A stretch of DNA of 64,000 nt from NCBI RefSeq assembly GCF_903166545.1, contig NZ_CAESCH010000002.1, positions 806,001 through 870,000 of the forward strand. The letters are read 5' to 3'. This document shows, piece by piece, positions 42,291 through 51,384 of this stretch. The DNA comes from Metabacillus schmidteae (GTDB lineage: Bacteria; Bacillota; Bacilli; Bacillales; Bacillaceae). Position numbers and translations under genes: made by a program. Below the pieces are notes generated by a model. The model had not been told where the DNA came from, did no database searches, and was given only the letters and a program-made list of their open reading frames with translations. Numbering within the stretch: the stretch's first letter is position 1; each line of letters begins with the position of its first letter.

Positions 42291-43704
42291 AACCGGCATT
42301 TATTACGTCAAGTAATCTTCTAATTCCTTCCCTTATCTGGTTTTCACTTACATAAGAATAACTCAACCGAACGAAAGAAGTTGACTCCTCCAATGGATCA
42401 CAAACCACACCGGGTACAAAGGAAATGCCAGTTTCAATTGCCTTTGAGTACAATTCCTGTGCTGAAACTCCATCAGGCAGTTCAATCCACAAATTTAATC
42501 CACCCTGTGGGCTTAGCCACTTCCAACTCGTTGCCGCTAACTCTTCTTCCATAATTTCCTTTCGAATCTGTAATGCGATTCTTAATTTTTCTAAATGCTG
42601 TTGCATTCGTAATGATGAAAAATAATGCAGAAAAATTTTCTGGTTCAGAAGTGGTGAACCGTTATCTATTAGTGATTTTGAAGCTAATAAAGATTTCATT
42701 GTAGCTTGTGATTGGCAAATAATTGCTGCGACCCGCAACCCGGGTGATATATATTTACAAAAGCTCCGAACATATATAACAATACCAGCTGTATCATAAG
42801 TATAAATGGGTGGTGGAGGGGGTTGATGAAAATATATATCATAATACGCATCATCCTCAACTAGCAGGCATTTATATTTCTCTGCTAGATCCACCAGTTT
42901 TTTACGTTGCTCAGGAGGAATTGTCATTCCGGTGGGGTTATGAAAAGTAGGATTCAGGTAAAAGAGGCGAGGCTTGAATAACTTCATCTGCTTTTCAACC
43001 TCCTCTAAATTATATCCATTTTGGCCAATGTCAATTGTAACAATATTTGCCCCTCGAGCTCTAAATACATCAATCGCTGCACTGTAGCTTGGTCTCTCAA
43101 ATAATACGGTGTCTCTTGGCTTTATAAAAGCTTGAGAGATTAAATGAATGGCTTGCTGAGAACCAGATGTAATCAATAAATCATCCTTATGAAGCGGAGT
43201 TTTATACTGATTACCAAAATATTGAGTCAATGACTCCCGAAGTTCCTCATCACCTTGTACAGTTGAATATGTTGCAAGTACTTTAGGGTGTAAATCAAAT
43301 ACTTTTTTCACATAATCTGAAAGAAATTGATTTGGTAATAAATTAGGATCAATGAGTGCCTGAGAAAAATTATATGAAACAGTATGTTGATGAATATCAG
43401 ATAAGTGATTTTTTTGGTTATAAGCTGTAACAATTGGGAGATCGTTATTATTAGTGTCTATAGGTCGTTCTGACATAACGAAATAGCCTGATTTATCCTT
43501 CACATAAACTTTGTTATGTTGTTTCAATAGCTGATATGCTCTTAAGACAGTTAGGCGGTGAACATTCAGTTGATCTGCTAAGCTTCTAACAGAAGGGAGT
43601 TTATCATCCTTTTTCCATTCATTACGTTCAATGTTGTTTAGGACATATTCATATACTTGTTGGAATAAATACTCCTTTTTATCGTTTGCTTTTTTCACTT
43701 TCAT
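42289..43704 (-). CDS. MocR/GabR-family regulator (GntR helix-turn-helix fused to aminotransferase fold)
   Basis: 471 residues. The GntR winged helix (about 8-78) has KLPSVRSLADQLNVHRLTVL-type DNA-recognition helices. The fold type I aminotransferase domain (about 110-470) carries the PLP-binding Lys317 in RSFCKYISPGLR and the Asp/Tyr of EDDAYYD near 284-289. MocR proteins bind PLP as a sensor and usually control a neighbouring gene. Here the EamA transporter is divergent, the same pairing as B. subtilis YdfD/YdfC. Direct repeats that look like its operator lie in the gap. AGGGGGG precedes the start. Confidence 0.9.
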   Translation of the reverse strand: MKVKKANDKKEYLFQQVYEYVLNNIERNEWKKDDKLPSVRSLADQLNVHRLTVLRAYQLLKQHNKVYVKDKSGYFVMSERPIDTNNNDLPIVTAYNQKNHLSDIHQHTVSYNFSQALIDPNLLPNQFLSDYVKKVFDLHPKVLATYSTVQGDEELRESLTQYFGNQYKTPLHKDDLLITSGSQQAIHLISQAFIKPRDTVLFERPSYSAAIDVFRARGANIVTIDIGQNGYNLEEVEKQMKLFKPRLFYLNPTFHNPTGMTIPPEQRKKLVDLAEKYKCLLVEDDAYYDIYFHQPPPPPIYTYDTAGIVIYVRSFCKYISPGLRVAAIICQSQATMKSLLASKSLIDNGSPLLNQKIFLHYFSSLRMQQHLEKLRIALQIRKEIMEEELAATSWKWLSPQGGLNLWIELPDGVSAQELYSKAIETGISFVPGVVCDPLEESTSFVRLSYSYVSENQIREGIRRLLDVINAG

Positions 43705-43744
43705 TCCCCCCTCATATTAAGATTTTACCATGTTATTTTTCTAT

Positions 43745-43784
43745 CTGTTCTATTTAAAACAAACTGTTCTATTCCAATTCTATT
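43745..43784. promoter_or_regulatory. Direct-repeat operator candidate for the MocR regulator
   Basis: CTGTTCTATT occurs at 43745-43754 and again at 43764-43773, 19 bases apart, with a weaker third half, CAATTCTATT, at 43775-43784. MocR regulators typically bind direct repeats. The site sits in the 106-base divergent region. Confidence 0.6.
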
Positions 43785-43810
43785 AAGATAAAGCAGAGGA
43801 GGAGAATGAG

Positions 43811-44731
43811 ATGATCGTCATTAATTATTTTTTTATGTGTTTTATATTTGGTACCACTTTTTTAGCCATTAAAATTGGAGTGGATTCAGGATTAACACCG
43901 TTTTTTTCGGGAGGAGTCCGGTTTTTTCTGGCTGGTTTTCTTATTTTTAGTTTTATGTTGCTGAGAGAGAAGAAATTATTTCACTTATTATTTCGAAAGG
44001 AACTTTTTTTCTCAGGTGTGGGTTTGACATTTGGGACGTTTTCTACATTGTATTGGGCTGAGCAATATGTAACCTCAGGAATCGCAGCGGTATTATCAGC
44101 TACAGGGCCGATGATGATTATTCTTATTCAAGGTTTTCTGTTAAGAGAAAAAGCAAGAATTAACTCTTTGCTGGGGTGTGTTCTTGGGACAATAGGGGTA
44201 GTATTGCTTGTGCAACAGAGCGTCTCAATGGACATTAGCTCTTTATGGTTAGTAGGCTGTGTTGTCATATTAATTGGAGAGGTTTTTTATGCTGCGGGAA
44301 CCATTTACACAAGAAAAGTGACCAAGATATTTGAGGAAACTTCTCCAATTGCCCTAAATGCTGTACAAATGATGTATGGCGGGATTCTTTTACTTGTATT
44401 AGCAAGTTTCACAGAGGATATTCAAATTAGCGCACTATATCAGCCCGCATCATCAGGATCGCTAATCTATTTAATTGTTGCAGGATCAATGATAGGACAT
44501 AGCTTATACTATTGGCTCATTTCAAAAACAAACCCTGTATTTCCATCAACATGGCTTTATATATCACCGCTCATTGCAATGGCTTTAGGGGTGTTATTTT
44601 ATGGAGAACATTTTTCAATCGTTACTGGTTTGGGAGCTATTACCATTGTATTTGGTATTATCTTGATCAATTTTCCTACATTACGCAACATTTTTTCATC
44701 GAGAAAATCATTGATAAGAAATAATATGTAG
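43811..44731 (+). CDS. EamA/DMT-family transporter, YdfC-like
   Basis: 306 residues with ten predicted helices in two EamA repeats (about 4-135 and 150-290). FMCFIFGTTFLAIKIGVD near the start and GPMMIILIQGFLLREKA near 97-113 are typical of the family. Drug/metabolite transporters of this type export amino acids or other small molecules; the substrate is unknown, although MocR control suggests an amine or amino acid. The start ATG follows GAGGAGGAG. A strong terminator follows. Confidence 0.85.
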   Translation: MIVINYFFMCFIFGTTFLAIKIGVDSGLTPFFSGGVRFFLAGFLIFSFMLLREKKLFHLLFRKELFFSGVGLTFGTFSTLYWAEQYVTSGIAAVLSATGPMMIILIQGFLLREKARINSLLGCVLGTIGVVLLVQQSVSMDISSLWLVGCVVILIGEVFYAAGTIYTRKVTKIFEETSPIALNAVQMMYGGILLLVLASFTEDIQISALYQPASSGSLIYLIVAGSMIGHSLYYWLISKTNPVFPSTWLYISPLIAMALGVLFYGEHFSIVTGLGAITIVFGIILINFPTLRNIFSSRKSLIRNNM

Positions 44732-44737
44732 AATGGA

Positions 44738-44778
44738 AAATAGTCCGCCACTCGTTAAGAGACTCGGACTATTTTTTT
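44738..44778. terminator. Terminator between EamA and isochorismatase genes
   Basis: AAATAGTCCG (44738-44747) pairs with CGGACTATTT (44765-44774), followed by T residues; the genes are convergent. Confidence 0.87.
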
Positions 44779-44786
44779 ACCAAAAT

Positions 44787-45362
44787 TTAAGTCAGTTGCT
44801 CAATCACTTCACTAGTGGTTAAAATCGTTGCAAATTCTTTATGTAATGCAGCCAGCTCAAATTGATGAATATCTTCAGGAGTATGGCGTTTCCCTGTGTG
44901 GTCTGTTATTTCGAAAGCTGCAGTGGCATCTGAAACAAGGAATGTATGGAATCCCAGGTTGCTGCTCATTCTTGTTGTCGTTGAGACACAATGCTGTGTG
45001 GACAATCCTGTAATAACGACCGATTTAATTTGGTTGCTTTTTAAATAGCTTTCCAGTTGTGTTCCTATAAAGGCACTGTTTACATTTTTTTGCATAATTA
45101 CTTCACCAGGCAAGGGGCTTACAATGTCCATAAATTCTGTTTCATTGGCGTTTTTATAATAAAGTGGAGATTGTGGTTCGAGTGACAAATGTTGTGAATA
45201 AATAATTGTCCAGTTACGTCTTCTCCATTCAGTAAGTAATGTTTGGATGTTGTTTTCTGCTTGTAAGTTATTTCGCTTTCCCCAATATGGATCATCAAAC
45301 CCTTTCTGAACATCTAAGACGAATAATGCTGGCTGTGTAAAAAGCTGGCTCAGTTTCCTCAT
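44787..45362 (-). CDS. Isochorismatase-family cysteine hydrolase
   Basis: 191 residues. The catalytic triad is Asp in LDVQKGFDD (about residue 17), Lys in MQKNVNSAF (about 92) and Cys in GLSTQHCVSTT (about 122), preceded by the usual non-prolyl cis-peptide region VITGLS. Family members hydrolyse amides such as nicotinamide or ureido compounds, or isochorismate; the substrate cannot be called. It is convergent with the transporter gene. Upstream, at 45363-45447, no clear promoter was found. Confidence 0.85.
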   Translation of the reverse strand: MRKLSQLFTQPALFVLDVQKGFDDPYWGKRNNLQAENNIQTLLTEWRRRNWTIIYSQHLSLEPQSPLYYKNANETEFMDIVSPLPGEVIMQKNVNSAFIGTQLESYLKSNQIKSVVITGLSTQHCVSTTTRMSSNLGFHTFLVSDATAAFEITDHTGKRHTPEDIHQFELAALHKEFATILTTSEVIEQLT

Positions 45363-45447
45363 TCCTTTCGAAAAATCTCATATAGACGTAGTGTTAGTTA
45401 TAAAAGACATACATATCCCTTGAAAATAAAAACGTGTTGCCAAGTGA

Positions 45448-45642
45448 AAGCTCATTATTCTAAATCAACAAGCAATGGGTGCTTTTGCTGTTGCTGAACA
45501 GCTGGGTCTTTCTTTAGGTCAAAAGGAAATTGTGATGATTGCTTTTAAAGTTGTTCATGAGAAAACAATGCACCAATTATTGTTACAGGAATACATGTTA
45601 GAAATGGCACCAATTTCAATTCTTTACAAAGAAAACGTTTAA
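45448..45642 (+). pseudogene. Likely gene remnant (C-terminal fragment of an unrecognised protein)
   Basis: An open frame of 64 codons from a TGA at 45445 to TAA 45642 with protein-like composition: -QQAMGAFAVAEQLGLSLGQKE- followed by a helical segment ending ILYKENV. The first ATG (45475) has no ribosome binding site. The frame is followed by a terminator-like hairpin, so it looks like the surviving 3' end of a decayed gene. No family was recognised. Confidence 0.45.
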
Positions 45643-45645
45643 GTG

Positions 45646-45708
45646 ATTGAAGGTATCTACAGAACTGGGGCAAGCTCAAGTATCTGCAGGTCCTTCAATT
45701 ATTTTTTA
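45646..45708 (+). terminator. Terminator-like hairpin after the remnant frame
   Basis: ATTGAAGG (45646-45653) pairs with CCTTCAAT (45692-45699), with inner complementarity, followed by a T-run. Confidence 0.6.
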
Positions 45709-45793
45709 AGTGAACAAAAAGGACAAGTGAACTTGAAAGAATTCGGTATATAAACCTTTAGATTCGCATTTACCTAGTAAGGGGGTGTATAAA

Positions 45794-46402
45794 TTGAAAT
45801 CATTTATAAGACAGGTTTTCCGTGTCTTTTTTTCTCAGGATTTGAGTGGTATAGAGCCACTTTATCAATATTCTTATACAATGAAGTTAATGATTGGGGC
45901 TATTATGGCTTCCTTAGCAGCTATTTTACAATCAGCAGGCTTGTTTGTCGGTTTTGGTTATGTCCTAAGTATGTTGGCAACTTTGCCGATTATTCTAACG
46001 ACATTGATCTCGATAAGAATTGGAATGATGGCATTTATCTCTACTATATTATTAGTAAGTATTATTCAGCCTAGTGAAATCATTATTTTTACATTTACAA
46101 CAGGTTTATTAGGACTTTGCATTGGAATTGGGTTACGAAGATTTAAACATGTACTTTATGTTATGGTATTCGCAGCATTATCCCTAACAATGGGAATCAT
46201 TAGTGTGATGACTATCTTTCATTTTCCTATTTTAGGACCATCTGTTTCTACAGCATTAGATAGTAAGATTGTGGGAGCAGTATTTGTTTTTGCTCTATTA
46301 TATAGTTGGATTTGGATTAAAGTAAGTATTGGTTTTTCAGGAATATTACTAAAAGCTGTTCCCCACCCGCAAAAGGCATCTACCTATCAAAAGAATCAAT
46401 AA
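45794..46402 (+). CDS. Multi-pass membrane protein of unknown function
   Basis: About 202 residues with roughly six transmembrane helices (first about 30-50) and a basic N-terminus. TTG 45794 lies eight bases after AAGGGGG; the GTG at 45785 is inside that ribosome binding site. Small, strongly hydrophobic and with an amphipathic C-terminus; an ECF S-component-like or DUF membrane protein is possible but I cannot assign a family. It is monocistronic. Confidence 0.65.
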   Translation: MKSFIRQVFRVFFSQDLSGIEPLYQYSYTMKLMIGAIMASLAAILQSAGLFVGFGYVLSMLATLPIILTTLISIRIGMMAFISTILLVSIIQPSEIIIFTFTTGLLGLCIGIGLRRFKHVLYVMVFAALSLTMGIISVMTIFHFPILGPSVSTALDSKIVGAVFVFALLYSWIWIKVSIGFSGILLKAVPHPQKASTYQKNQ

Positions 46403-46450
46403 AGTTTTCCTTAGGGTGAGGAAGATATGTGTGTTTGAAAGTTTAGTCAG

Positions 46451-47197
46451 TTATTCTTTCTTAAATACACCTATAAATTTATGGAAAGGGCACTTTGATA
46501 TGGTTGTGTCATCATCATGCAAGTAATATTGCTTCCATTCAAAATTATCTGAATTTCCGTACGTATTAAGTTCAGGGTGAACTGAAACAGAGTCATATTT
46601 GCTTAATCGTTTTCTGATATTTTCTTTAATTTTCTTTGAGAAAGATGGAGAAGAATTGAATAATTCAAGCACCCATCTAGGAGTTATTGCAAGCATAAAA
46701 TATGGAAATGACCTACTTAATCGATTTTTATGAGCCGGAGTGGCACAATACATAAAATATTGTTCTCCATGGAAGCAAAACTCCCAAGCAGGTTGAGTTG
46801 GATCAGGGGGAATGTGATGTGGCCATTCAACCAAGTCTAACTCAGTTAACTTATTAAGCTGCTTCCAAAATAGCTGTTCGAACTCTTCAACATTATAGGT
46901 AGTTGATAAGTCGGGTGGAGTCTCGAAAAAGACAATGAGTGATGTGTATTTTCCAAGCTCTTTGGAATGCAATGTATAAGATGAAAGCAATTCTGCCAGC
47001 TCTTGGGAAGAAGAGTCTTCTCTAGGGTCCCCTACAAATCCGTATTGCAAATGATTTAAGGAAAATCCCTGTGTAGCAGGAATGCATGGAAACGGCTTGT
47101 CTTTATCCATCATTTTAGCTTCGAACTTATCTAGTGCATCTCTTTTCCAAGAAGGCAATGTATCTTTGATTAGTGAGTCCCTTTTCAGGAGTTCCAT
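46451..47197 (-). CDS. YqcI/YcgG-family protein
   Basis: 248 residues. Family features are FPCIPATQGF near residue 37, HLQYGFVGDPRE near 50 and FCFHGEQYFMYCATPAHKNRLSR near 150. The family is widespread and appears as YqcI and YcgG in B. subtilis; the function is unknown, possibly heme-related in some bacteria. AGGAGG lies before ATG 47197; an upstream start at 47224 would put the ribosome binding site inside the gene. It is divergent from the STAS gene. Confidence 0.85.
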   Translation of the reverse strand: MELLKRDSLIKDTLPSWKRDALDKFEAKMMDKDKPFPCIPATQGFSLNHLQYGFVGDPREDSSSQELAELLSSYTLHSKELGKYTSLIVFFETPPDLSTTYNVEEFEQLFWKQLNKLTELDLVEWPHHIPPDPTQPAWEFCFHGEQYFMYCATPAHKNRLSRSFPYFMLAITPRWVLELFNSSPSFSKKIKENIRKRLSKYDSVSVHPELNTYGNSDNFEWKQYYLHDDDTTISKCPFHKFIGVFKKE

Positions 47198-47351
47198 TTT
47201 AAAACCTCCTATCACAGTACACAATATTCATATGAATTGGGATAGGTGATTGTCTTAATGTATTTGTTTGGATATCCCTTCTATTGGAATTTCCATAGGA
47301 AGCATATTATAATTAAGATTGCTAAATGAGAAGTGAAAAGGTGGTTTAAAC

Positions 47352-48371
47352 GTGGCTGGTGACAGACAAGCGATAATAGAAGGATTCGAATTTAACTGGG
47401 ATATTGAAAAAGGTGTATTTCAATTTGAGGGGCAGGAGGCAGTTCTTTTTTGGATTTCAACTGCCATGAAATCCTTTTTTGATACAATTGAAGAAATTTC
47501 AGGTGAAGAAGCTTCAAACTTAGTGTTTGAAACAACTGGTTTTCGTCAAGGTGTAGTGGTTGGGGAATATTTCGAAAGAATGAAGGAATTAAGTGTTGAA
47601 GATGCTGCAACAGCCATCACTACTACATATGCATCCGCTGGATGGGGACAAATTAAAGTGAAAGACCTTAACTATCAGACTAAGACCTTGTCTGTTTATC
47701 TAAAAGATACCTGGGAGCATAAAATTAATCTTGCACAGATGAAAACGCAAGGAGGAAGCTTTCTTCCAGCTCATTTTGCAGGGATTTTTACAGGACTATT
47801 AGGTACGAATATATGGTATAAAACGATCCAACACCAACTGGATGGGAATGAATGTAGTATCATTGAATACTTTCCTTCAGACATCAATATATCTTCTAAT
47901 ATACATGAGCTTGCTAGAAAAAAAGAATCCGAACAAATTCAATATTTAGAGAGATTGGTGGAAGAAAAAACAGGAAAGCTTCAGGATTTAGTAAAGAAAC
48001 TTTCTTCGCCAATTATTCCAGTACTGGAGGGAATCGTTGTTGTTCCCCTTATCGGATCATATGAGATGGACCGTGCAGAGGATCTGGTCTCAAATACATT
48101 AAACAATCTCCCTGCACACAAAGCGAATTATCTCATTCTTGATTTAACTGGTCTTGATCTGGAAATAAGTGATCATACAGCTAGTTTAATAGAAAGTATT
48201 GGTGCAGCTTCTTCATTAATAGGAACAAAAACAATTCTGGTTGGGATTACACCTGAGTTAAGCATTGCGATTTCCCGGTCTGCAATTAATTTTTCTCAAT
48301 ATGACTGTTTCCAATCGTTACAACATGGTATCCATTTTGCCTTAGGTCAAATGGGGAGAAAAATAATCTGA
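47352..48371 (+). CDS. STAS-domain regulatory protein with V4R-like sensor (RsbR-type)
   Basis: 339 residues. An N-terminal domain (about 10-180) has NLVFETTGFRQGVVVGEYF and ATTYASAGWGQIKV patterns resembling 4-vinyl-reductase (V4R) or DUF small-molecule-binding domains. A coiled-coil linker (about 188-212) follows. The C-terminal STAS domain (about 215-330) starts SSPIIPVLEGIVVVPLIG, exactly the RsbR-type opening, and contains LILDLTGL. RsbR paralogues form stressosomes that control SigB or cyclic nucleotide signalling. Threonines phosphorylated in RsbR are not obviously all kept: the segment after LILDLTG reads LDLEISDHTA. The start is GTG 47352 behind AAAGGTGG. A terminator follows. Confidence 0.78.
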   Translation: MAGDRQAIIEGFEFNWDIEKGVFQFEGQEAVLFWISTAMKSFFDTIEEISGEEASNLVFETTGFRQGVVVGEYFERMKELSVEDAATAITTTYASAGWGQIKVKDLNYQTKTLSVYLKDTWEHKINLAQMKTQGGSFLPAHFAGIFTGLLGTNIWYKTIQHQLDGNECSIIEYFPSDINISSNIHELARKKESEQIQYLERLVEEKTGKLQDLVKKLSSPIIPVLEGIVVVPLIGSYEMDRAEDLVSNTLNNLPAHKANYLILDLTGLDLEISDHTASLIESIGAASSLIGTKTILVGITPELSIAISRSAINFSQYDCFQSLQHGIHFALGQMGRKII

Positions 48372-48382
48372 ATTAGTAGTTT

Positions 48383-48422
48383 GAAAGAACGGAATTTCTC
48401 TTGAGAAACCCGTTCTTTTTTC
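48383..48422 (+). terminator. Terminator after the STAS gene
   Basis: AAGAACGG pairs with CCGTTCTT, continued by TTTCTC/GAGAAA, followed by a T-run. Confidence 0.9.
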
Positions 48423-48502
48423 TATATATATAAAACTAAAAGAATCCCAAATGCAACCGATATATATACTAGAAATTTATCTTAAAATAAGAGGTCATAA
48501 AA

Positions 48503-50563
48503 ATGTTTATTCTACCAAATTCAGACACCATGATTATCCTAGAAGGAGAATATACAACTTGGATTGTTTTATTATCTGTTGTAATTGCCTGTTTGGCCTC
48601 TTACACAGCTCTTTCTATGAATGAAAGGATTCAGCAGAACAGTTTTTTTAGTCGTAATTTCTGGTTAGCATTAGCTTCCATTGCAATGGGGATGGGAATT
48701 TGGTCCATGCATTTTATTGGAATGAGTGCGTTTATGCTTCCTGTATCGATGGAATATGATATCATCCAAACAATTATTTCTATATTTCCTGCTGTTTTTG
48801 CATCATATTTAGCTTTTTATATTTCAAATAAAAAAAATAAAAATCAGTGGTCATATATAATTGCAGGAATTACGATGGGACTTGGAATAGCGTCCATGCA
48901 CTATATCGGAATGTCAGCAATGAAAATGGAGGCAAAATTTGTTTATAAGCCATTGGTTTTTATCGCATCTGTCTTGATTGCGATTATCGTTTCGTATGTA
49001 GCACTTTATATTTTTTCAACGATGCGAAGGTTTACTAGAAACCTGGTGATTAAGATTATTACTTCTATTATTATGGGGCTTGCTGTTGCAAGTATGCATT
49101 ATACGGGAATGTCAGCGGTTGTGTTTTATGGTGAGACAGAATTAATGGAACACACTCAACATGCTCATTCAATGAATATTCCTCTTCTTATTCTATTTGT
49201 TACAATAGGAATTAGTATTTTTCTTACCTTTTCAGGGTTATCTAGTATTCTTGATCGATATGTTGATTATCGCTTAAATTATTTCGATGCATTAACTCTA
49301 CTCCCAAATAGAAGACAGTTTGAAAAAAAGCTGGAAATGCCATTTTCTCATGGAAGCTTAGCTATTATTCACTTACATAGCTTGGAAAAATGGAATAGTG
49401 GTTATGGCTATACATTTGGAGACAAAATGATTAAAGAGGTTGGACAAAAGATCATTCAACACAAACCAGAGCTGGCTGATGCTTATAGAATTGAAGGAAA
49501 TCGCTTTGCTCTTCTGATTACAGGTCAGCATTATTATGAACAGTTTAAGGAGAGTTTAGAAAAAATAATGTTTGAACTTATGCAACCTATTGAAATAGCA
49601 AATCATACATTTGTGATTGATATGGTATGTGCGCTTTCAACTGGTGATCGTGAAAGAGAGAAAATGCAGCTTTTTTCAAACGCAACAGCAGTCCTTCAGC
49701 ACTCATCCATTGAATATAAGCATGAAGTCATTGAATATGATCCAACTGTTCACATATATTCGTTTGAAAGAAGTATTATACAAGATATTGATAAAGCAAT
49801 GGATGATCGCGAACTGTTTATCGTGTATCAGCCCAAAATCGGCTCGAACAAGGAAATCATTGGAGCGGAAGCCTTGTTACGTTGGCAACATCCTTCCTAT
49901 GGGTTTATCTCACCAGGTGTTTTTATCCCCGCGTTAGAGGAAAATGGGAGAATTACGGATGTAACAGATTGGATCATTGAACAGGTTTGTCAGGAAATGG
50001 CTGTTTGGATTGAAAACCATTACCCGCTAAGAGGAGTATCTATTAATATTCCGGGTCAATATATCACTTCACCTCGCTTAATGGACGTATTAAAGAAATC
50101 TGTTTCTAAATATAAAATCGACAGTCATTTTCTGGAATTGGAGATAACCGAAACAAGTGTCATTAACAATATAGAAAATGCGATAAACTCAATAGGTGAA
50201 TTTAGGAAGTACGGCTTTAAAGTAGCTCTTGATGATTTTGGGACAGGCCTATCATCTTTATCGTATTTAAAAAGGCTTCCCATCACAACAGTGAAAATTG
50301 ATAAGTCATTTGTTGACGGAGTACCTGAATCGGAAAAAGATTCGGCTATTATTAAAGCGATCATTGTCCTTTGTCATTCATTGAATATGAATGTTATTAT
50401 CGAAGGGGTTGAAACAGAAGCACAAGTAAATTTCTTGTCTCACATGCCTGAAAAACCAGGTATACAAGGATATTATTATTCCCCTCCGTTAAAGCGTGAG
50501 GATTTGGCAAAATGGATTCGGAATTTTAAAGAACAAAAAGAATATGTGTCACAAAATAAGTGA
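48503..50563 (+). CDS. MHYT-GGDEF-EAL membrane protein, probable c-di-GMP phosphodiesterase
   Basis: 686 residues. Seven helices (about 1-250) carry three MHYT motifs: MHFIGMSAF, MHYIGMSAM and MHYTGMSAV, predicted to bind copper or a gas. The GGDEF domain (about 260-415) is degenerate: the signature position reads IEGNRFAL. The EAL domain (about 430-680) looks intact, with EALLRWQHP, LEITETSVI, DDFGTGLSSL and IIEGVETE. Hydrolysis of c-di-GMP is therefore more likely than synthesis. B. subtilis YkoW has a similar layout with an extra PAS domain. AAGAGGT precedes the ATG. A terminator follows. Confidence 0.9.
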   Translation: MFILPNSDTMIILEGEYTTWIVLLSVVIACLASYTALSMNERIQQNSFFSRNFWLALASIAMGMGIWSMHFIGMSAFMLPVSMEYDIIQTIISIFPAVFASYLAFYISNKKNKNQWSYIIAGITMGLGIASMHYIGMSAMKMEAKFVYKPLVFIASVLIAIIVSYVALYIFSTMRRFTRNLVIKIITSIIMGLAVASMHYTGMSAVVFYGETELMEHTQHAHSMNIPLLILFVTIGISIFLTFSGLSSILDRYVDYRLNYFDALTLLPNRRQFEKKLEMPFSHGSLAIIHLHSLEKWNSGYGYTFGDKMIKEVGQKIIQHKPELADAYRIEGNRFALLITGQHYYEQFKESLEKIMFELMQPIEIANHTFVIDMVCALSTGDREREKMQLFSNATAVLQHSSIEYKHEVIEYDPTVHIYSFERSIIQDIDKAMDDRELFIVYQPKIGSNKEIIGAEALLRWQHPSYGFISPGVFIPALEENGRITDVTDWIIEQVCQEMAVWIENHYPLRGVSINIPGQYITSPRLMDVLKKSVSKYKIDSHFLELEITETSVINNIENAINSIGEFRKYGFKVALDDFGTGLSSLSYLKRLPITTVKIDKSFVDGVPESEKDSAIIKAIIVLCHSLNMNVIIEGVETEAQVNFLSHMPEKPGIQGYYYSPPLKREDLAKWIRNFKEQKEYVSQNK

Positions 50564-50569
50564 GAAGTT

Positions 50570-50613
50570 GAGGAAAATGTTTTAGGGTTAATCTAAAAAT
50601 TTTCCTCTTTTTT
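50570..50613 (+). terminator. Terminator after the MHYT-GGDEF-EAL gene
   Basis: GAGGAAAAT (50570-50578) pairs with ATTTTCCTC (50599-50607), followed by a T-run. Confidence 0.87.
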
Positions 50614-50646
50614 AACTTAAAAACGACAAACTTGGGAGAAAAAAAT

Positions 50647-51309
50647 ATGAAAACGAACACTCTTAATATCGTTAATGGACAGGTTATGTACAATTTTTTC
50701 AAAGAGAAGGGATTCCTGAAGGGGGAAAACATTATTTCTTTTAATGAAGCAATGTGCTATGGAAAGACTTCCTCTTCTATTTTCTCAGCTGAGTTTGTTG
50801 AAACACGTTCAAAGGTACATAACGTTTCACTTGATCAGTATAAAAACATCACGATCAAAGCATTACAACCGCTATTAAGTAAAAACTTCGATAAATTAGT
50901 ATTATGGTTTGATGAAGACATGTTCTGCCAAATTAATATACTGACCATTCTTGCCTGGCTAGATCAAATTGATTATCAAATTTCGGTAACACTCGTGTTG
51001 GTTGATGATGAGTTCAACCCTATTGATAAACAAATTATTCATCCTAAGGGATACAAGGGAATTTACAAACAAGTACTAATTCAAAAACAAATTCCAGATC
51101 GTACGCTTCCTCACTCTTTACAAAAAGGAATACAATTATATGTAAAGTACCTTGACTATGACAGCGACCTTATGATGTATATTCACAAGCATGGGGAATT
51201 ACCTGAAGAAGAACTATTATTATTACTTCTTGCAAATTTTAAAGAGTATGGTTTAGGAGACACACAATATATTGAGCTAATTAGAGCGAATGTGAAAGGT
51301 GAAAAATAG
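50647..51309 (+). CDS. DUF1835-family protein
   Basis: 220 residues. The start LNIVNGQVMYNFFKEKG and the segment ISFNEAMCYGKTS match the opening of the DUF1835 domain (normally h-I-G-----L--------v---D-l--GP); VLWFDEDMFCQINILTILAWLD near 90-111 is a second family landmark. The function is unknown. ATG 50647 is preceded by GGGAG; the frame continues upstream to a TTG at 50632 within the ribosome binding site. It stands between the EAL gene and the beta-propeller gene with no clear operon link. Confidence 0.7.
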   Translation: MKTNTLNIVNGQVMYNFFKEKGFLKGENIISFNEAMCYGKTSSSIFSAEFVETRSKVHNVSLDQYKNITIKALQPLLSKNFDKLVLWFDEDMFCQINILTILAWLDQIDYQISVTLVLVDDEFNPIDKQIIHPKGYKGIYKQVLIQKQIPDRTLPHSLQKGIQLYVKYLDYDSDLMMYIHKHGELPEEELLLLLLANFKEYGLGDTQYIELIRANVKGEK

Positions 51310-51384
51310 AAACGCCTTGAAAATAGAATAACATGTAGAAGAATTCACAAAATAACAGAAATACATATTGAGGCGGGAAACTGT

